Notes: generated by a model from the letters alone, not told the origin. Counted from the stretch's first letter, positions 1-7,343 are shown. The stretch is DNA of 11,519 nucleotides from Balneolia bacterium (GCA_003567135.1 PXAI01000078.1:1-11519), one strand, 5' to 3'. Translations and numbers: made by a program.

Positions 1-91
1 AAAAAAATCGAAACTTTTCGCCGGATGATTTTTTAATTCACATATTTTATACATATCATTCGGTTAAATATTGAACAACACCTGAACTACT
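1..91 (+). promoter_or_regulatory. recA leader / probable promoter region
   Basis: This A/T-rich stretch lies before recA; the upstream gene is not in the window. ACATAT occurs twice as a direct repeat (40-45 and 51-56, 11 bp apart). TATACA at 48-53 could be a -10 element, with a poor -35 candidate ATGATT at 25-30 (17 bp spacer). CGAAACTTTTCG at 9-20 is a short imperfect dyad. No Shine-Dalgarno sequence precedes the recA ATG. That a promoter lies here is inferred from position; the exact elements are weak guesses, and no known LexA box is recognised with confidence. Confidence 0.4.
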
Positions 92-1141
92 ATGGCAAAT
101 CAAAATTCTGACAGATTAAAAGCACTCGATCTCGCGGTTGGCCAGATCGAAAAAAGTCACGGAAAAGGCACAATCATGCGCCTGGGTGACAGTCCTATCA
201 TTAATATTCCTTGCATTTCCACAGGATCACTGCTGATTGACGCCGCGCTTGGCGTTGGCGGTGTGCCCCGCGGACGTATTACCGAAATTTACGGTCCGGA
301 GTCCAGCGGTAAAACGACGCTCTCCCTTCACGTAATTGCTGAGGCACAGAAAAAAGGCGGATACGCCGCTTTCATCGATGCGGAAAACGCATTCGACGCC
401 AAGTACGCAAAAGCGCTCGGCATTAAAGTGGATGAACTTCTCGTTTCCCAGCCCGACAGCGGTGAACAGGCGCTTGAAATCGCCGAAACGCTGATCCGCT
501 CCGGTGCGCTGGATGTGGTCGTTATCGACTCCGTGGCCGCACTTGTGCCACGTGCCGAACTGGAAGGCGAAATGGGCGATTCACACATGGGCCTTCAGGC
601 AAGGCTGATGTCGCAGGCACTTCGTAAGCTAACCGGTATTGTGAACAAAACACACACCAGCGTTATTTTCATTAACCAGATTCGTGAAAAAATCGGCGTG
701 ATGTTCGGTAATCCCGAAACTACAACCGGTGGCCGCGCGCTCAAATTTTATTCATCTGTACGTCTGGATATCCGCCGGATTGGCGCGATCAAAAAAGCCG
801 ACCAGGTGGTTGGAAACCGCACGAAAGTAAAAGTGGTGAAAAACAAAGTAGCGCCTCCGTTCAAAGAAGTGGAGTTCAATATTGAATACGGAAAAGGAAT
901 TTCCCGACTTGGTGAAATTCTGGATCTCGCGGTTGAGTATGATATTATCCAGAAGCGCGGAAGCTGGTATCGCTACGACGGCGAACCGATCGGCCAGGGC
1001 GCCGATTCTGCCCTTCAGTTCCTGCAGGAGGATAAAGAACTCACCGCCAAGCTCGAAGCTGTTATCCGTGCCCGCCTGATGCCGGAAGAAATTTCGGAAA
1101 ACGGCGAAGCTGAAAAGACTGAAAAGGCAACCGAATCCTGA
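92..1141 (+). CDS. recA: Recombinase RecA
   Basis: RecA is the cytoplasmic ATP-dependent recombinase. It forms filaments on single-stranded DNA, carries out strand exchange in homologous repair and, in bacteria with an SOS response, triggers LexA self-cleavage. The 349-residue product is full length for the family. Visible motifs are Walker A GPESSGKT (68-75), the catalytic glutamate E98 in the FIDAE strand, Walker B VVVIDS (142-147), DNA loop L1 around EGEMGDSHMG (158-167) and loop L2 from NQIREKIG to GGRALKF (195-219). The C-terminal tail (about 332-349) is acidic, as is usual for an autoinhibitory tail. There is no intein. The residue after E98 is Asn, where I expect the nearly invariant His of the DAEH motif. 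The ATG start gives the expected short N-terminal helix. It ends in tandem stops TGA TAA, and recX begins 6 nt later in the same frame. Confidence 0.98.
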   Translation: MANQNSDRLKALDLAVGQIEKSHGKGTIMRLGDSPIINIPCISTGSLLIDAALGVGGVPRGRITEIYGPESSGKTTLSLHVIAEAQKKGGYAAFIDAENAFDAKYAKALGIKVDELLVSQPDSGEQALEIAETLIRSGALDVVVIDSVAALVPRAELEGEMGDSHMGLQARLMSQALRKLTGIVNKTHTSVIFINQIREKIGVMFGNPETTTGGRALKFYSSVRLDIRRIGAIKKADQVVGNRTKVKVVKNKVAPPFKEVEFNIEYGKGISRLGEILDLAVEYDIIQKRGSWYRYDGEPIGQGADSALQFLQEDKELTAKLEAVIRARLMPEEISENGEAEKTEKATES

Positions 1142-1147
1142 TAAACG

Positions 1148-1855
1148 GTGTCAGGTTTTTCCGGAAAATCGAAGTCGTTTCTGCCTCCTGCTGAGCCGGA
1201 AACTGAACTGCCCGGAAAAATCACGTCTATCGAAACTCAAAAACGCCATCCCGACAGAATTTCTCTGTTTGTGGATGGCGTTTTTATTTTGGGCATGCCC
1301 CAATCCTTCAAAACTAAATTCAGCCTTACTGAAGGCAATACGTTTTCTGCTGATGATTACAGTAAAATCCGGAAAGCGGCCATACAGCATAAAAGCCGGG
1401 ATTATTTACTGAACCTGTTATCAAGACGAGAACACTCCAGGTTCGAGCTTTACCAGAAAGCCGCCCGGAAAGGATATGCATCCGCCGATCTGGATTCCGT
1501 GCTGGATGAACTTCGCGAAAGAAACTATCAGAGTGATGAACGGTTCGCTGCCTCTTTTGCGCGCGATAAACGTGATCTCAAAAAATGGGGGCCGGTCAAA
1601 ATCAAGTCGCACCTGATAAGCAAAGGTGTAAGCCGCAAAATCATTGATCAGATTCTGAAAATGGACGACAATCTGAAATCAGATATCAGGCAATCAATTC
1701 GTGATTTAGTCTACAAAAACCGAAAGCGATTCAAACGTGAATTAGATATATTACGACGCAGAAAGAAAATATACGATTTCCTGATCAGGAAAGGTTATCC
1801 TTCAAATGAAATCGCTTCTTCTCTCGATGAGTTAGAGACCCTCATACATACATGA
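1148..1855 (+). CDS. recX: RecA regulatory protein RecX
   Basis: RecX binds RecA filaments and limits or remodels them; in many bacteria it is encoded directly after recA, as here. The 235-residue product has the family architecture: a small N-terminal beta part (ITSIETQKRHPDRISLFVDG, about 25-44) followed by helical three-helix repeats at about 80-124, 125-172 and 180-226. Recognisable family sequence includes LLSRREHSRFEL (90-101), the ERFAASFARDKRDLKKWGPVKI stretch (131-152) and the final KIYDFLIRKGY (207-217). The start is GTG, the first possible start after the recA stops; no in-frame ATG occurs until codon 50, too late for the fold. About 20 low-complexity residues precede the conserved part, so a later non-ATG start is possible. 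The C-terminal half is very basic. The next gene starts 1 nt after the stop. Confidence 0.95.
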   Translation: MSGFSGKSKSFLPPAEPETELPGKITSIETQKRHPDRISLFVDGVFILGMPQSFKTKFSLTEGNTFSADDYSKIRKAAIQHKSRDYLLNLLSRREHSRFELYQKAARKGYASADLDSVLDELRERNYQSDERFAASFARDKRDLKKWGPVKIKSHLISKGVSRKIIDQILKMDDNLKSDIRQSIRDLVYKNRKRFKRELDILRRRKKIYDFLIRKGYPSNEIASSLDELETLIHT

Positions 1856-1856
1856 A

Positions 1857-2921
1857 ATGAAAGAAATCACATTTGATAAAGTTGCCCGGTTTTTCGTCTA
1901 TGTCCTGCTGGCGGCGCTTTTAATCTTTCTGCTCTGGCGTTTCTCTCTGCTCATGGTTTACGGAGTCATCGCTCTGGTGCTCAGCTACGTTCTCGATCCA
2001 GTGGTAAACCGGATGCAAACCAGCGGCATGAACCGAACGCTCGCCATCGCCATCGTGCTCACCTCGCTGATACTGGTCATTATCTGGGCATCAACTACCA
2101 TTATACCGAATATCGGGAACCAGATAGCCCGGCTGGCGCAGCAGTTTAATGTGGAAACGATCAACTATATCGCCGGAACCATCGAGCTTTATCTAATTCA
2201 GGCGATTCCCTATCTGCCCGAAGGGTTTCTGGTGAATAACGTCTCGATGATGGTCGATCATTTTTTCAATATTGATGACGTTCAGAATGTGATCGCCAAT
2301 ATTTTCGGCCTTTTCACCAACCTGTTTACAGCCGCTTTGATCGTGCCTTTCGCAACGTTCTTTTTCCTTCGCGATGGCAGCAAACTCCGCCGCCAGGTTC
2401 TTCGTCTGGTTCCGAATAAATACTTCGAAATGACGATGAACATCATCAACAAAATTGAAACCCGGCTTGGCGCTCATTTTCGCGGAGTTGGCCTGCAGAG
2501 TACGCTGGTTGCCTTTTTCAGTACCGTTCTGCTTGGAATTGCCGGCCTGAACAATGCGCTTTCTGTTGGTGTGGCGATTGGACTCGCAAACACCATCCCT
2601 TACTTCGGACCAATCCTCGGATATTTCCTCTCGATCGTAATCGCCATCATTGAAACCGGCGATTTCTCTCTCGTCATCAACTGTATCCTTGCGGTGATGG
2701 TTGTTCAAATCATGGATAATATCATTTTCCAGCCGTTTATATTTTCCAGAACGGCCGACCTGCATCCGCTTTACGTGTTATTCATCATTCTCATTGGTGC
2801 CGAACTCGGCGGCCTCGTCGGTATGCTGGTCGCGATTCCCATTGCCACCGTTCTGCGCGTAATTATCACTCAAATAATCTGGAGTTTCAAAAATTACAAT
2901 GTCTTCCGAATCGAATCGTGA
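1857..2921 (+). CDS. AI-2E/PerM (UPF0118) family membrane transporter
   Basis: This is an inner-membrane protein of the AI-2E transporter family. Members have been linked to autoinducer-2 export (TqsA) and to Na+/H+ antiport, so the substrate cannot be read from sequence. The 354-residue length is typical. Hydrophobic segments lie at about 11-48 (two helices), 62-84, 146-171, 211-229, 235-266, 270-288 and 303-340. Family landmarks are PFATFFFLRDG (164-174), the GLANTIPYFGPILG motif (242-255), DNIIFQPFI (287-295) and the C-terminal LHPLYVLFIILIGAELGGLVGMLVAIP stretch (302-328). The middle region (about 85-145) is the usual less hydrophobic insertion. The ATG lies 1 nt after the recX stop, and the 3' end overlaps the next gene by 23 bp, so it is embedded in the recA-purH string. 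Its role there is unknown. Confidence 0.93.
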   Translation: MKEITFDKVARFFVYVLLAALLIFLLWRFSLLMVYGVIALVLSYVLDPVVNRMQTSGMNRTLAIAIVLTSLILVIIWASTTIIPNIGNQIARLAQQFNVETINYIAGTIELYLIQAIPYLPEGFLVNNVSMMVDHFFNIDDVQNVIANIFGLFTNLFTAALIVPFATFFFLRDGSKLRRQVLRLVPNKYFEMTMNIINKIETRLGAHFRGVGLQSTLVAFFSTVLLGIAGLNNALSVGVAIGLANTIPYFGPILGYFLSIVIAIIETGDFSLVINCILAVMVVQIMDNIIFQPFIFSRTADLHPLYVLFIILIGAELGGLVGMLVAIPIATVLRVIITQIIWSFKNYNVFRIES

Positions 2922-3849
2922 AGTCCCGAAATTAAAACGCCTCCCCTCCGGCGGTACCATAGGTATCTTCAGCCCTTCCAGCCCCGTTGAATCCGAAAAA
3001 CTTGAGCGCGGTGTTAAATACCTCGAATCACTTGGCTACAAAACGCATCTCACGCCAAGCTGTTCGCTGGAAGACGATTACATAGCCGGCAGCGGAAAAG
3101 AGCGCGCATCCGACCTGATGTCACTGGTTTCTGACCCGAAAATTGACGCCGTTTTCTCAACCCGCGGCGGATTTGGCAGCATAATGATGATTCCCCATCT
3201 TGATTATGATGAAATCCGGCGACAGCGAAAACTCATCCTGGGATTCAGCGATGTGACCGCCATCCACTGGGCCATCTGGTGCAAAGCAAAACTGCCCGCC
3301 ATTTCAGCCGGGATGGTCGGAACCGATCTCGCCAAAATTGAACGTAATCCAATGTTCGAGGAAAACTTTTGGAAGCTGCTCGAAAGCGGAGAAATAAATT
3401 TCAGGCAGGATCATACTCAGGAAAAGAAAGAGCAGTTTAACGGATTTTCTCTGCCCGGCACGATGTCGGTCGGCGCGATGCTCCTCGGTAGCAGCTATTT
3501 CCCTGACACATCCGGCTCTGTTATGATTTTGGAGGATGTTTTTGAGCCGCGTCATAAAGTGGAGGCATATCTTCAGCAGTATCGCCTTGCCGGCGTTTTT
3601 GATAATATTTCAGGGATGGTGCTCGGAGAATTTACTCCCGCAGAAGTTGAGGAATATCCGAAGATACCTTCCTACGAAAAGATTTTTGACCGTACTTTTT
3701 CCGGCATTGACGCGCCGGTTGTGCAAAATTTTCCATACGGACACATCCCCCAAAAAACGGCGCTTCCCGTTGGTGCCAAAGTTACGCTATCTTTGGGGCC
3801 TGAAAGCTATCTGAAATCGCAGGAATCTATTTTTGAACGTGGCACATAG
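2899..3849 (+). CDS. S66 family LD-carboxypeptidase-like peptidase
   Basis: Peptidase family S66 includes LdcA, a cytoplasmic serine peptidase that removes the terminal D-Ala from tetrapeptide muropeptides during wall recycling, and MccF, which inactivates microcin C. The 316 residues show no signal peptide or membrane helix. The N-terminal GGTIGIFSPSSPV (18-30) and STRGGFGS (87-94) are family motifs. The likely triad is Ser117 (GFSD), Glu212 (ILED) and His282 (YGHIP), with spacing close to the Ser-Glu-His triad of LdcA. After LEDV the usual family pattern PYxIDR reads PRHKVEAYL, so this is a divergent member. LdcA-like activity is favoured over MccF because of length and the LED motif, but the substrate is not proven. 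The start lies inside the end of the transporter gene (23 bp overlap), and the 3' end overlaps purN. Confidence 0.88.
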   Translation: MSSESNREVPKLKRLPSGGTIGIFSPSSPVESEKLERGVKYLESLGYKTHLTPSCSLEDDYIAGSGKERASDLMSLVSDPKIDAVFSTRGGFGSIMMIPHLDYDEIRRQRKLILGFSDVTAIHWAIWCKAKLPAISAGMVGTDLAKIERNPMFEENFWKLLESGEINFRQDHTQEKKEQFNGFSLPGTMSVGAMLLGSSYFPDTSGSVMILEDVFEPRHKVEAYLQQYRLAGVFDNISGMVLGEFTPAEVEEYPKIPSYEKIFDRTFSGIDAPVVQNFPYGHIPQKTALPVGAKVTLSLGPESYLKSQESIFERGT

Positions 3850-4435
3850 AGTAGCAGTATTTGCATCCGGCAGCGGTTCAAACTTTCAGGCGCTCATCGA
3901 CGCTTCTGAGGCGGGTACGTTGCATGCAAAAATTTGCGGCCTGGTAACAAACAATCCTGATGCAAAAGCGCTTAATAGAGCAGTTAAGCACCAAATTCCG
4001 GTATTTGTGATTAATCCGGCGGACTTTTCGGAACCCGAGGTTTACGTTTGGGAGCTGTTGTCAAAACTTCAGGAATGGAATCCTGACCTGATTGCCCTTG
4101 CGGGATACCTGAAGAAGGTTCCAGAAAAAGTTATTCGCGCTTACCCGAACCGGATGGTAAATATCCACCCCTCGCTTCTTCCGAAATTCGGAGGCAAAGG
4201 ATTTTACGGAAAGCGCGTGCATCAGGCCGTGCTGGATGCCGGAGAAAAAGAATCAGGCTGCTCGGTTCACGTGGTTACGCCCGAATACGACGAAGGCCCG
4301 GTTATTGGCCGCGCTACGGTTCCCGTAAAACCAAATGACACCGCAGAAACGCTCGCAAAGCGGGTTCTGGATCAGGAACACAAGTTATTTCCAACCATCA
4401 TTAACCAACACCTAAAAACACTAAAATCTCCGTGA
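3833..4435 (+). CDS. purN: Phosphoribosylglycinamide formyltransferase PurN
   Basis: PurN transfers the formyl group of 10-formyltetrahydrofolate to GAR, giving FGAR, the third step of purine synthesis. Numbered from the TTG start (200 residues), the GAR phosphate loop is ASGSGSNFQ (11-19). The catalytic set is Asn110 and His112 in VNIHPSLLP and Asp153 in EYDEGP; SGCSVHVV (141-148) is also conserved. The GGKGFYGKRVH loop (120-130) is the form I associate with Bacteroidota enzymes. No ATG is available: TTG at 3833 has an SD-like AGGAA 7 nt upstream, while GTG at 3839 would give MAHRVAVFASGSGSN, closer to the usual N-terminus. Either is possible and both overlap the S66 gene. The stop overlaps the purH start (GTGA). 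It probably works in sequence with the adjacent purH product. Confidence 0.96.
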   Translation: MNVAHRVAVFASGSGSNFQALIDASEAGTLHAKICGLVTNNPDAKALNRAVKHQIPVFVINPADFSEPEVYVWELLSKLQEWNPDLIALAGYLKKVPEKVIRAYPNRMVNIHPSLLPKFGGKGFYGKRVHQAVLDAGEKESGCSVHVVTPEYDEGPVIGRATVPVKPNDTAETLAKRVLDQEHKLFPTIINQHLKTLKSP

Positions 4436-6030
4436 AAATCTCAACCCAATTTCGTTTCAGTAAAAAACCAGTTCAGGTAAAACGTGCCCTGATTTCCGTT
4501 TTCGACAAATCGGGAGTAATCGACCTTGCCACCGCGCTTCACGAATCGGGGACCGAGCTGATTTCCACCGGCGGGACGGCAAAGCTTCTTCGCGAAGCTG
4601 GAATTCCGGTGAAGGATGTGCAGGAGATTACCGGATTTCCTGAGTGTCTCGAAGGCCGCGTAAAAACGCTGCATCCAAAAATTCACGGCGGCATCCTCGG
4701 GCGTCACGAGTTCAGCAGCGATCGTGAGGATATGGAAAAAATGGAGATCGATCCGATCCAGCTCGTTGTGGTAAACCTCTACCCTTTTGAAACTGTGGCC
4801 GAATCGGAACCTGACCCTGAAACGGTTATGGAAAATATCGACATCGGCGGCCCTGCCATGCTTCGCGCTGCGGCCAAAAATGTGGACAACGTTTGCGTGC
4901 TGAGTTCACCGGATCAGTACGAAGGGTTTATTTCCGAATTGAAAAAAGAGCAGGTAATCTCATTCGAAACCCGCGCAAAACTTTCCGCAGGCGCATTCGC
5001 TTTAACGGCATCCTACGACACCGCCATCTCAAAATGGTTCAGCCGCTCGGATTCAAAGGGAGATATGAAATCTGAGTCTGATTTTGAATCAGGAGAAGCT
5101 TTTTCAGTAAGCGTATCCGGCAAGCAGATGCTCCGCTATGGTGAAAATCCGCACCAGAAAGCCGCTGTTTACGGAAAGCAGAACTCAATTATTGATTGTT
5201 TCCACGGAAAACAGCTGAGCTACAATAACTACCTGGATGTAGATGCCGCGCTTAATTTACTCGATGATTTCAAAAATGAACCGCCGACCTGTATCATCGT
5301 AAAGCATACGCTGGCCTGCGGCGTGGCTGTGGCCGACCGCCTTTCTGATGCCTGGGAAAAAGCTTTCGCCACTGACACAAAATCGCCGTTTGGCGGAATC
5401 ATCGCGGTGAACCGGACGCTCGATAAAAAAACGGCTCAGATGATCGATAAGATTTTTTCCGAAATAATTATCGCACCGGATTATGAACCCGCCGCTCTTG
5501 AGCTCTTGCAGCAAAAAGCGAATCGGAGACTGATACGGCTAAAATCACAGGTAAAGCCGGAAACTGATCTTCAGATAAAATCCGTCTTCGGCGGGATTCT
5601 GGTTCAGGAGAAGGATAACCTGATTACGCCACAGCAGGATTATCAGATAGTGACCAAACTGAAACCGACAGCCACCCAGCTTCGGGATCTTACTTTTGCC
5701 TGGAAAGTGGCCAAACGCGTGAATTCAAACGCCATCGTATTTGCAAAAAACCTCCAGACACTTGGTATCGGTTCCGGTCAGCCAAGCCGTGTGGATGCTT
5801 CGGAAATTGCCATCAGCAAGGCGGCAAAATTCGGGCATTCGCTCTACGGAAGCGCCATCGCCTCTGATGCTTTTTTCCCGTTCGCCGACGGAATTGTAGC
5901 TGCCGCTAAAGCAGGCGCGCGCACCGTAATACAGCCCGGAGGAAGCGTTCGCGATAAAGAAGTTATCGAAGCAGCAGATTTTCACGAAATGAGTATGATT
6001 TTCACCGGAATTCGGCACTTTAAACACTAA
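4432..6030 (+). CDS. purH: Bifunctional AICAR transformylase / IMP cyclohydrolase PurH
   Basis: PurH carries out the last two steps of IMP synthesis: formylation of AICAR with 10-formyltetrahydrofolate, then ring closure. The 532-residue product has both domains. The N-terminal cyclohydrolase (MGS-like) domain, about 17-200, contains SVFDKSGV, STGGTA (45-50), GRVKTLHPKIHGGIL (75-89) and NLYPFE (115-120). The C-terminal transformylase domain contains LRYGENPHQ (234-242), the catalytic Lys291-His292 pair, SPFGGIIAVN (318-327), SNAIVFAKNLQTLG and the SDAFFPFADG motif near the end. After Lys-His, the usual N-P/N-A before CGVA is L-A here. A Ser/Asp/Glu-rich linker (about 204-224) joins the domains. 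The GTG start overlaps the purN stop by 4 nt and adds about 16 residues before the conserved core. It is the last gene of the recA-purH string. Confidence 0.97.
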   Translation: MKISTQFRFSKKPVQVKRALISVFDKSGVIDLATALHESGTELISTGGTAKLLREAGIPVKDVQEITGFPECLEGRVKTLHPKIHGGILGRHEFSSDREDMEKMEIDPIQLVVVNLYPFETVAESEPDPETVMENIDIGGPAMLRAAAKNVDNVCVLSSPDQYEGFISELKKEQVISFETRAKLSAGAFALTASYDTAISKWFSRSDSKGDMKSESDFESGEAFSVSVSGKQMLRYGENPHQKAAVYGKQNSIIDCFHGKQLSYNNYLDVDAALNLLDDFKNEPPTCIIVKHTLACGVAVADRLSDAWEKAFATDTKSPFGGIIAVNRTLDKKTAQMIDKIFSEIIIAPDYEPAALELLQQKANRRLIRLKSQVKPETDLQIKSVFGGILVQEKDNLITPQQDYQIVTKLKPTATQLRDLTFAWKVAKRVNSNAIVFAKNLQTLGIGSGQPSRVDASEIAISKAAKFGHSLYGSAIASDAFFPFADGIVAAAKAGARTVIQPGGSVRDKEVIEAADFHEMSMIFTGIRHFKH

Positions 6031-6266
6031 AAATTCCGTATCTTAATAAATCTGTGTAAATAGCCTTTATCTGGTTTATGTCTTCCATAATAGATTAAGG
6101 GGATTCCGAAATACCAATAAGTGCCGATTTTCCTGAATTTAGCTGATTTTCCGCTATAAAGATTTTTCCGGCAGATATAGAGAAATGTTAATCCGGTTAA
6201 TTGCTGGTTACGCAGATGACAGATAAAAATTTCTCAAACGGAAAAGCTTGATTTCTAATCACAAAT
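6031..6266 (+). promoter_or_regulatory. purH-mreB intergenic region, likely mre operon promoter
   Basis: This is the only sizeable non-coding gap. It is A/T-rich, carries no ORF of interest and no clear intrinsic terminator (no G/C hairpin followed by a T run). Possible -10 elements are TATAAA at 6155-6160 and TAAAAA at 6224-6229; the latter has TTGCTG at 6201-6206, a 17 bp spacer. Both lack a strong -35 partner. An imperfect dyad CCATAATAGATTAAGG lies at 6085-6100, and three GATTTTCC-like copies at 6126-6169. Presence of a promoter is inferred because a new functional operon begins here and transcription from purH would otherwise have to read through. Confidence 0.45.
6126..6169 (+). repeat. 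Three GATTTTCC-like direct repeats in mreB leader
   Basis: GATTTTCC occurs at 6126-6133 and 6145-6152, and GATTTTTCC at 6161-6169; copy starts are 19 and 16 bp apart. The second and third copies are followed by G. A partial inverted copy, GGAAAA, lies at 6240-6245, just before the mreB start. The copies are directly visible. A regulatory role (binding sites for a transcription factor) is inference, and a chance origin in A/T-rich DNA is possible. Confidence 0.35.
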
Positions 6267-7328
6267 ATGCATAACACGTACAGCTCTGAACTAAGAAGCA
6301 AACCAAAAAATCCACCTAAAGGCCTTTTTGATTGGTTTTACACGGATATAGCCATTGACCTTGGTACCGCGAACACACTCATCTATTCACGCGGAAAAGG
6401 GATTGTTCTGAATGAACCTTCTATTGTCGCTCTCGATCAAAACGGCGGCGTTGTAGCGATCGGACACGAAGCGCGCCTGATGCACGAAAAAACGCACAAC
6501 AACATCCGCACTATTCGCCCTTTGCGCGACGGCGTTATTGCCGATTTTGAAGTTGCCGAGCATATGATCCGCGGCATGATCAAAAAAGTAAAGAAAAGCT
6601 GGTACTCTTCTACCCGCAAGATGGTAATCTGCGTGCCGAGCGGCATTACGGAAGTTGAGAAACGCGCGGTGCGTGACAGTGCTGAAAATGCCGGCGCGCG
6701 CGAAGTCTATCTCGTGGATGAGCCCATGGCCGCCGCGATTGGTATCGGACTTGATGTACATGAGCCGGTTGGAAACATGATTGTGGATATCGGTGGCGGA
6801 ACGACTGAAATTGCCGTTATCGCGCTTTCAGGTATCGTTTATGCGCAGTCGGTTCGTCTCGGCGGTGATGAACTCAACGACGACATCATCAACTATTTCC
6901 GCAGAAACCACAACCTGCTTATCGGTGAGCGTACGGCCGAGGAAGTTAAATGTCTGCTCGGTTCAGCTGCTCCGCTCGACGAGGAAATCGAAATGACCAG
7001 CAAGGGCCGTGACCTGATCAACGGAGTTCCAAGAACACGTACGGTTACTTCCAAGGATGTGCGTGAAGCGCTCTCTGAGTCCGTAAATACCATCGTTGAA
7101 GCCGTAACCAAATCGCTTGAGCAGACCCCGCCTGAACTTTCAGCGGATATTCTGGATCGCGGAATTATGCTTACCGGCGGCGGTGCTCTCCTGAAGAACC
7201 TCGACAAGCTAATCATGGAAACAACGGATCTTCCGGTTCATATCGCTGAAGATCCGCTTACAGCCGTAGTTCGCGGAACAGGCGGAATCCTGGAAAACCT
7301 GGATTACTACAAAAGCGTGCTTTCTTAA
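6267..7328 (+). CDS. mreB: Rod shape-determining actin homologue MreB
   Basis: MreB forms ATP-dependent antiparallel filaments under the inner membrane and orients the elongation machinery. The 353-residue product has the actin-fold motifs: phosphate-1 loop DLGTANTL (31-38), VPSGITEVEKRAV (123-135), DEPMAAAIG (151-159) with the likely catalytic Glu152, phosphate-2 loop DIGGGTTEIAV (174-184), and the adenosine motif LTGGGALL (302-309). Before the first motif there is an N-terminal extension of about 17 polar and basic residues followed by GLFDWFY (19-25), which could act as the membrane-binding segment. No internal ATG offers a shorter start, and the leader lacks a Shine-Dalgarno sequence. It heads the mreB-mreC-mreD-mrdA-rodA operon; mreC starts 15 nt later. 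Confidence 0.97.
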   Translation: MHNTYSSELRSKPKNPPKGLFDWFYTDIAIDLGTANTLIYSRGKGIVLNEPSIVALDQNGGVVAIGHEARLMHEKTHNNIRTIRPLRDGVIADFEVAEHMIRGMIKKVKKSWYSSTRKMVICVPSGITEVEKRAVRDSAENAGAREVYLVDEPMAAAIGIGLDVHEPVGNMIVDIGGGTTEIAVIALSGIVYAQSVRLGGDELNDDIINYFRRNHNLLIGERTAEEVKCLLGSAAPLDEEIEMTSKGRDLINGVPRTRTVTSKDVREALSESVNTIVEAVTKSLEQTPPELSADILDRGIMLTGGGALLKNLDKLIMETTDLPVHIAEDPLTAVVRGTGGILENLDYYKSVLS

Positions 7329-7343
7329 TTCCGCACACTTTCA

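Noticed and set aside
2193..2765. 190-codon antisense ORF on the - strand
   Set aside because: It lies wholly inside the transporter gene, has a polar composition lacking any family motif, and is explained as a complement-frame shadow of a hydrophobic protein.
6003..6040. Possible terminator at the end of purH
   Set aside because: The CCGGAATTCGG hairpin has only a 3-bp stem and is not followed by a T run; it is also inside the coding sequence.
6012..6127. 9-bp inverted repeat (TCGGCACTT at 6012-6020, AAGTGCCGA at 6119-6127)
   Set aside because: The 98-nt loop is too long for a terminator and one arm is in purH coding sequence. A match of this length is plausible by chance in this region.
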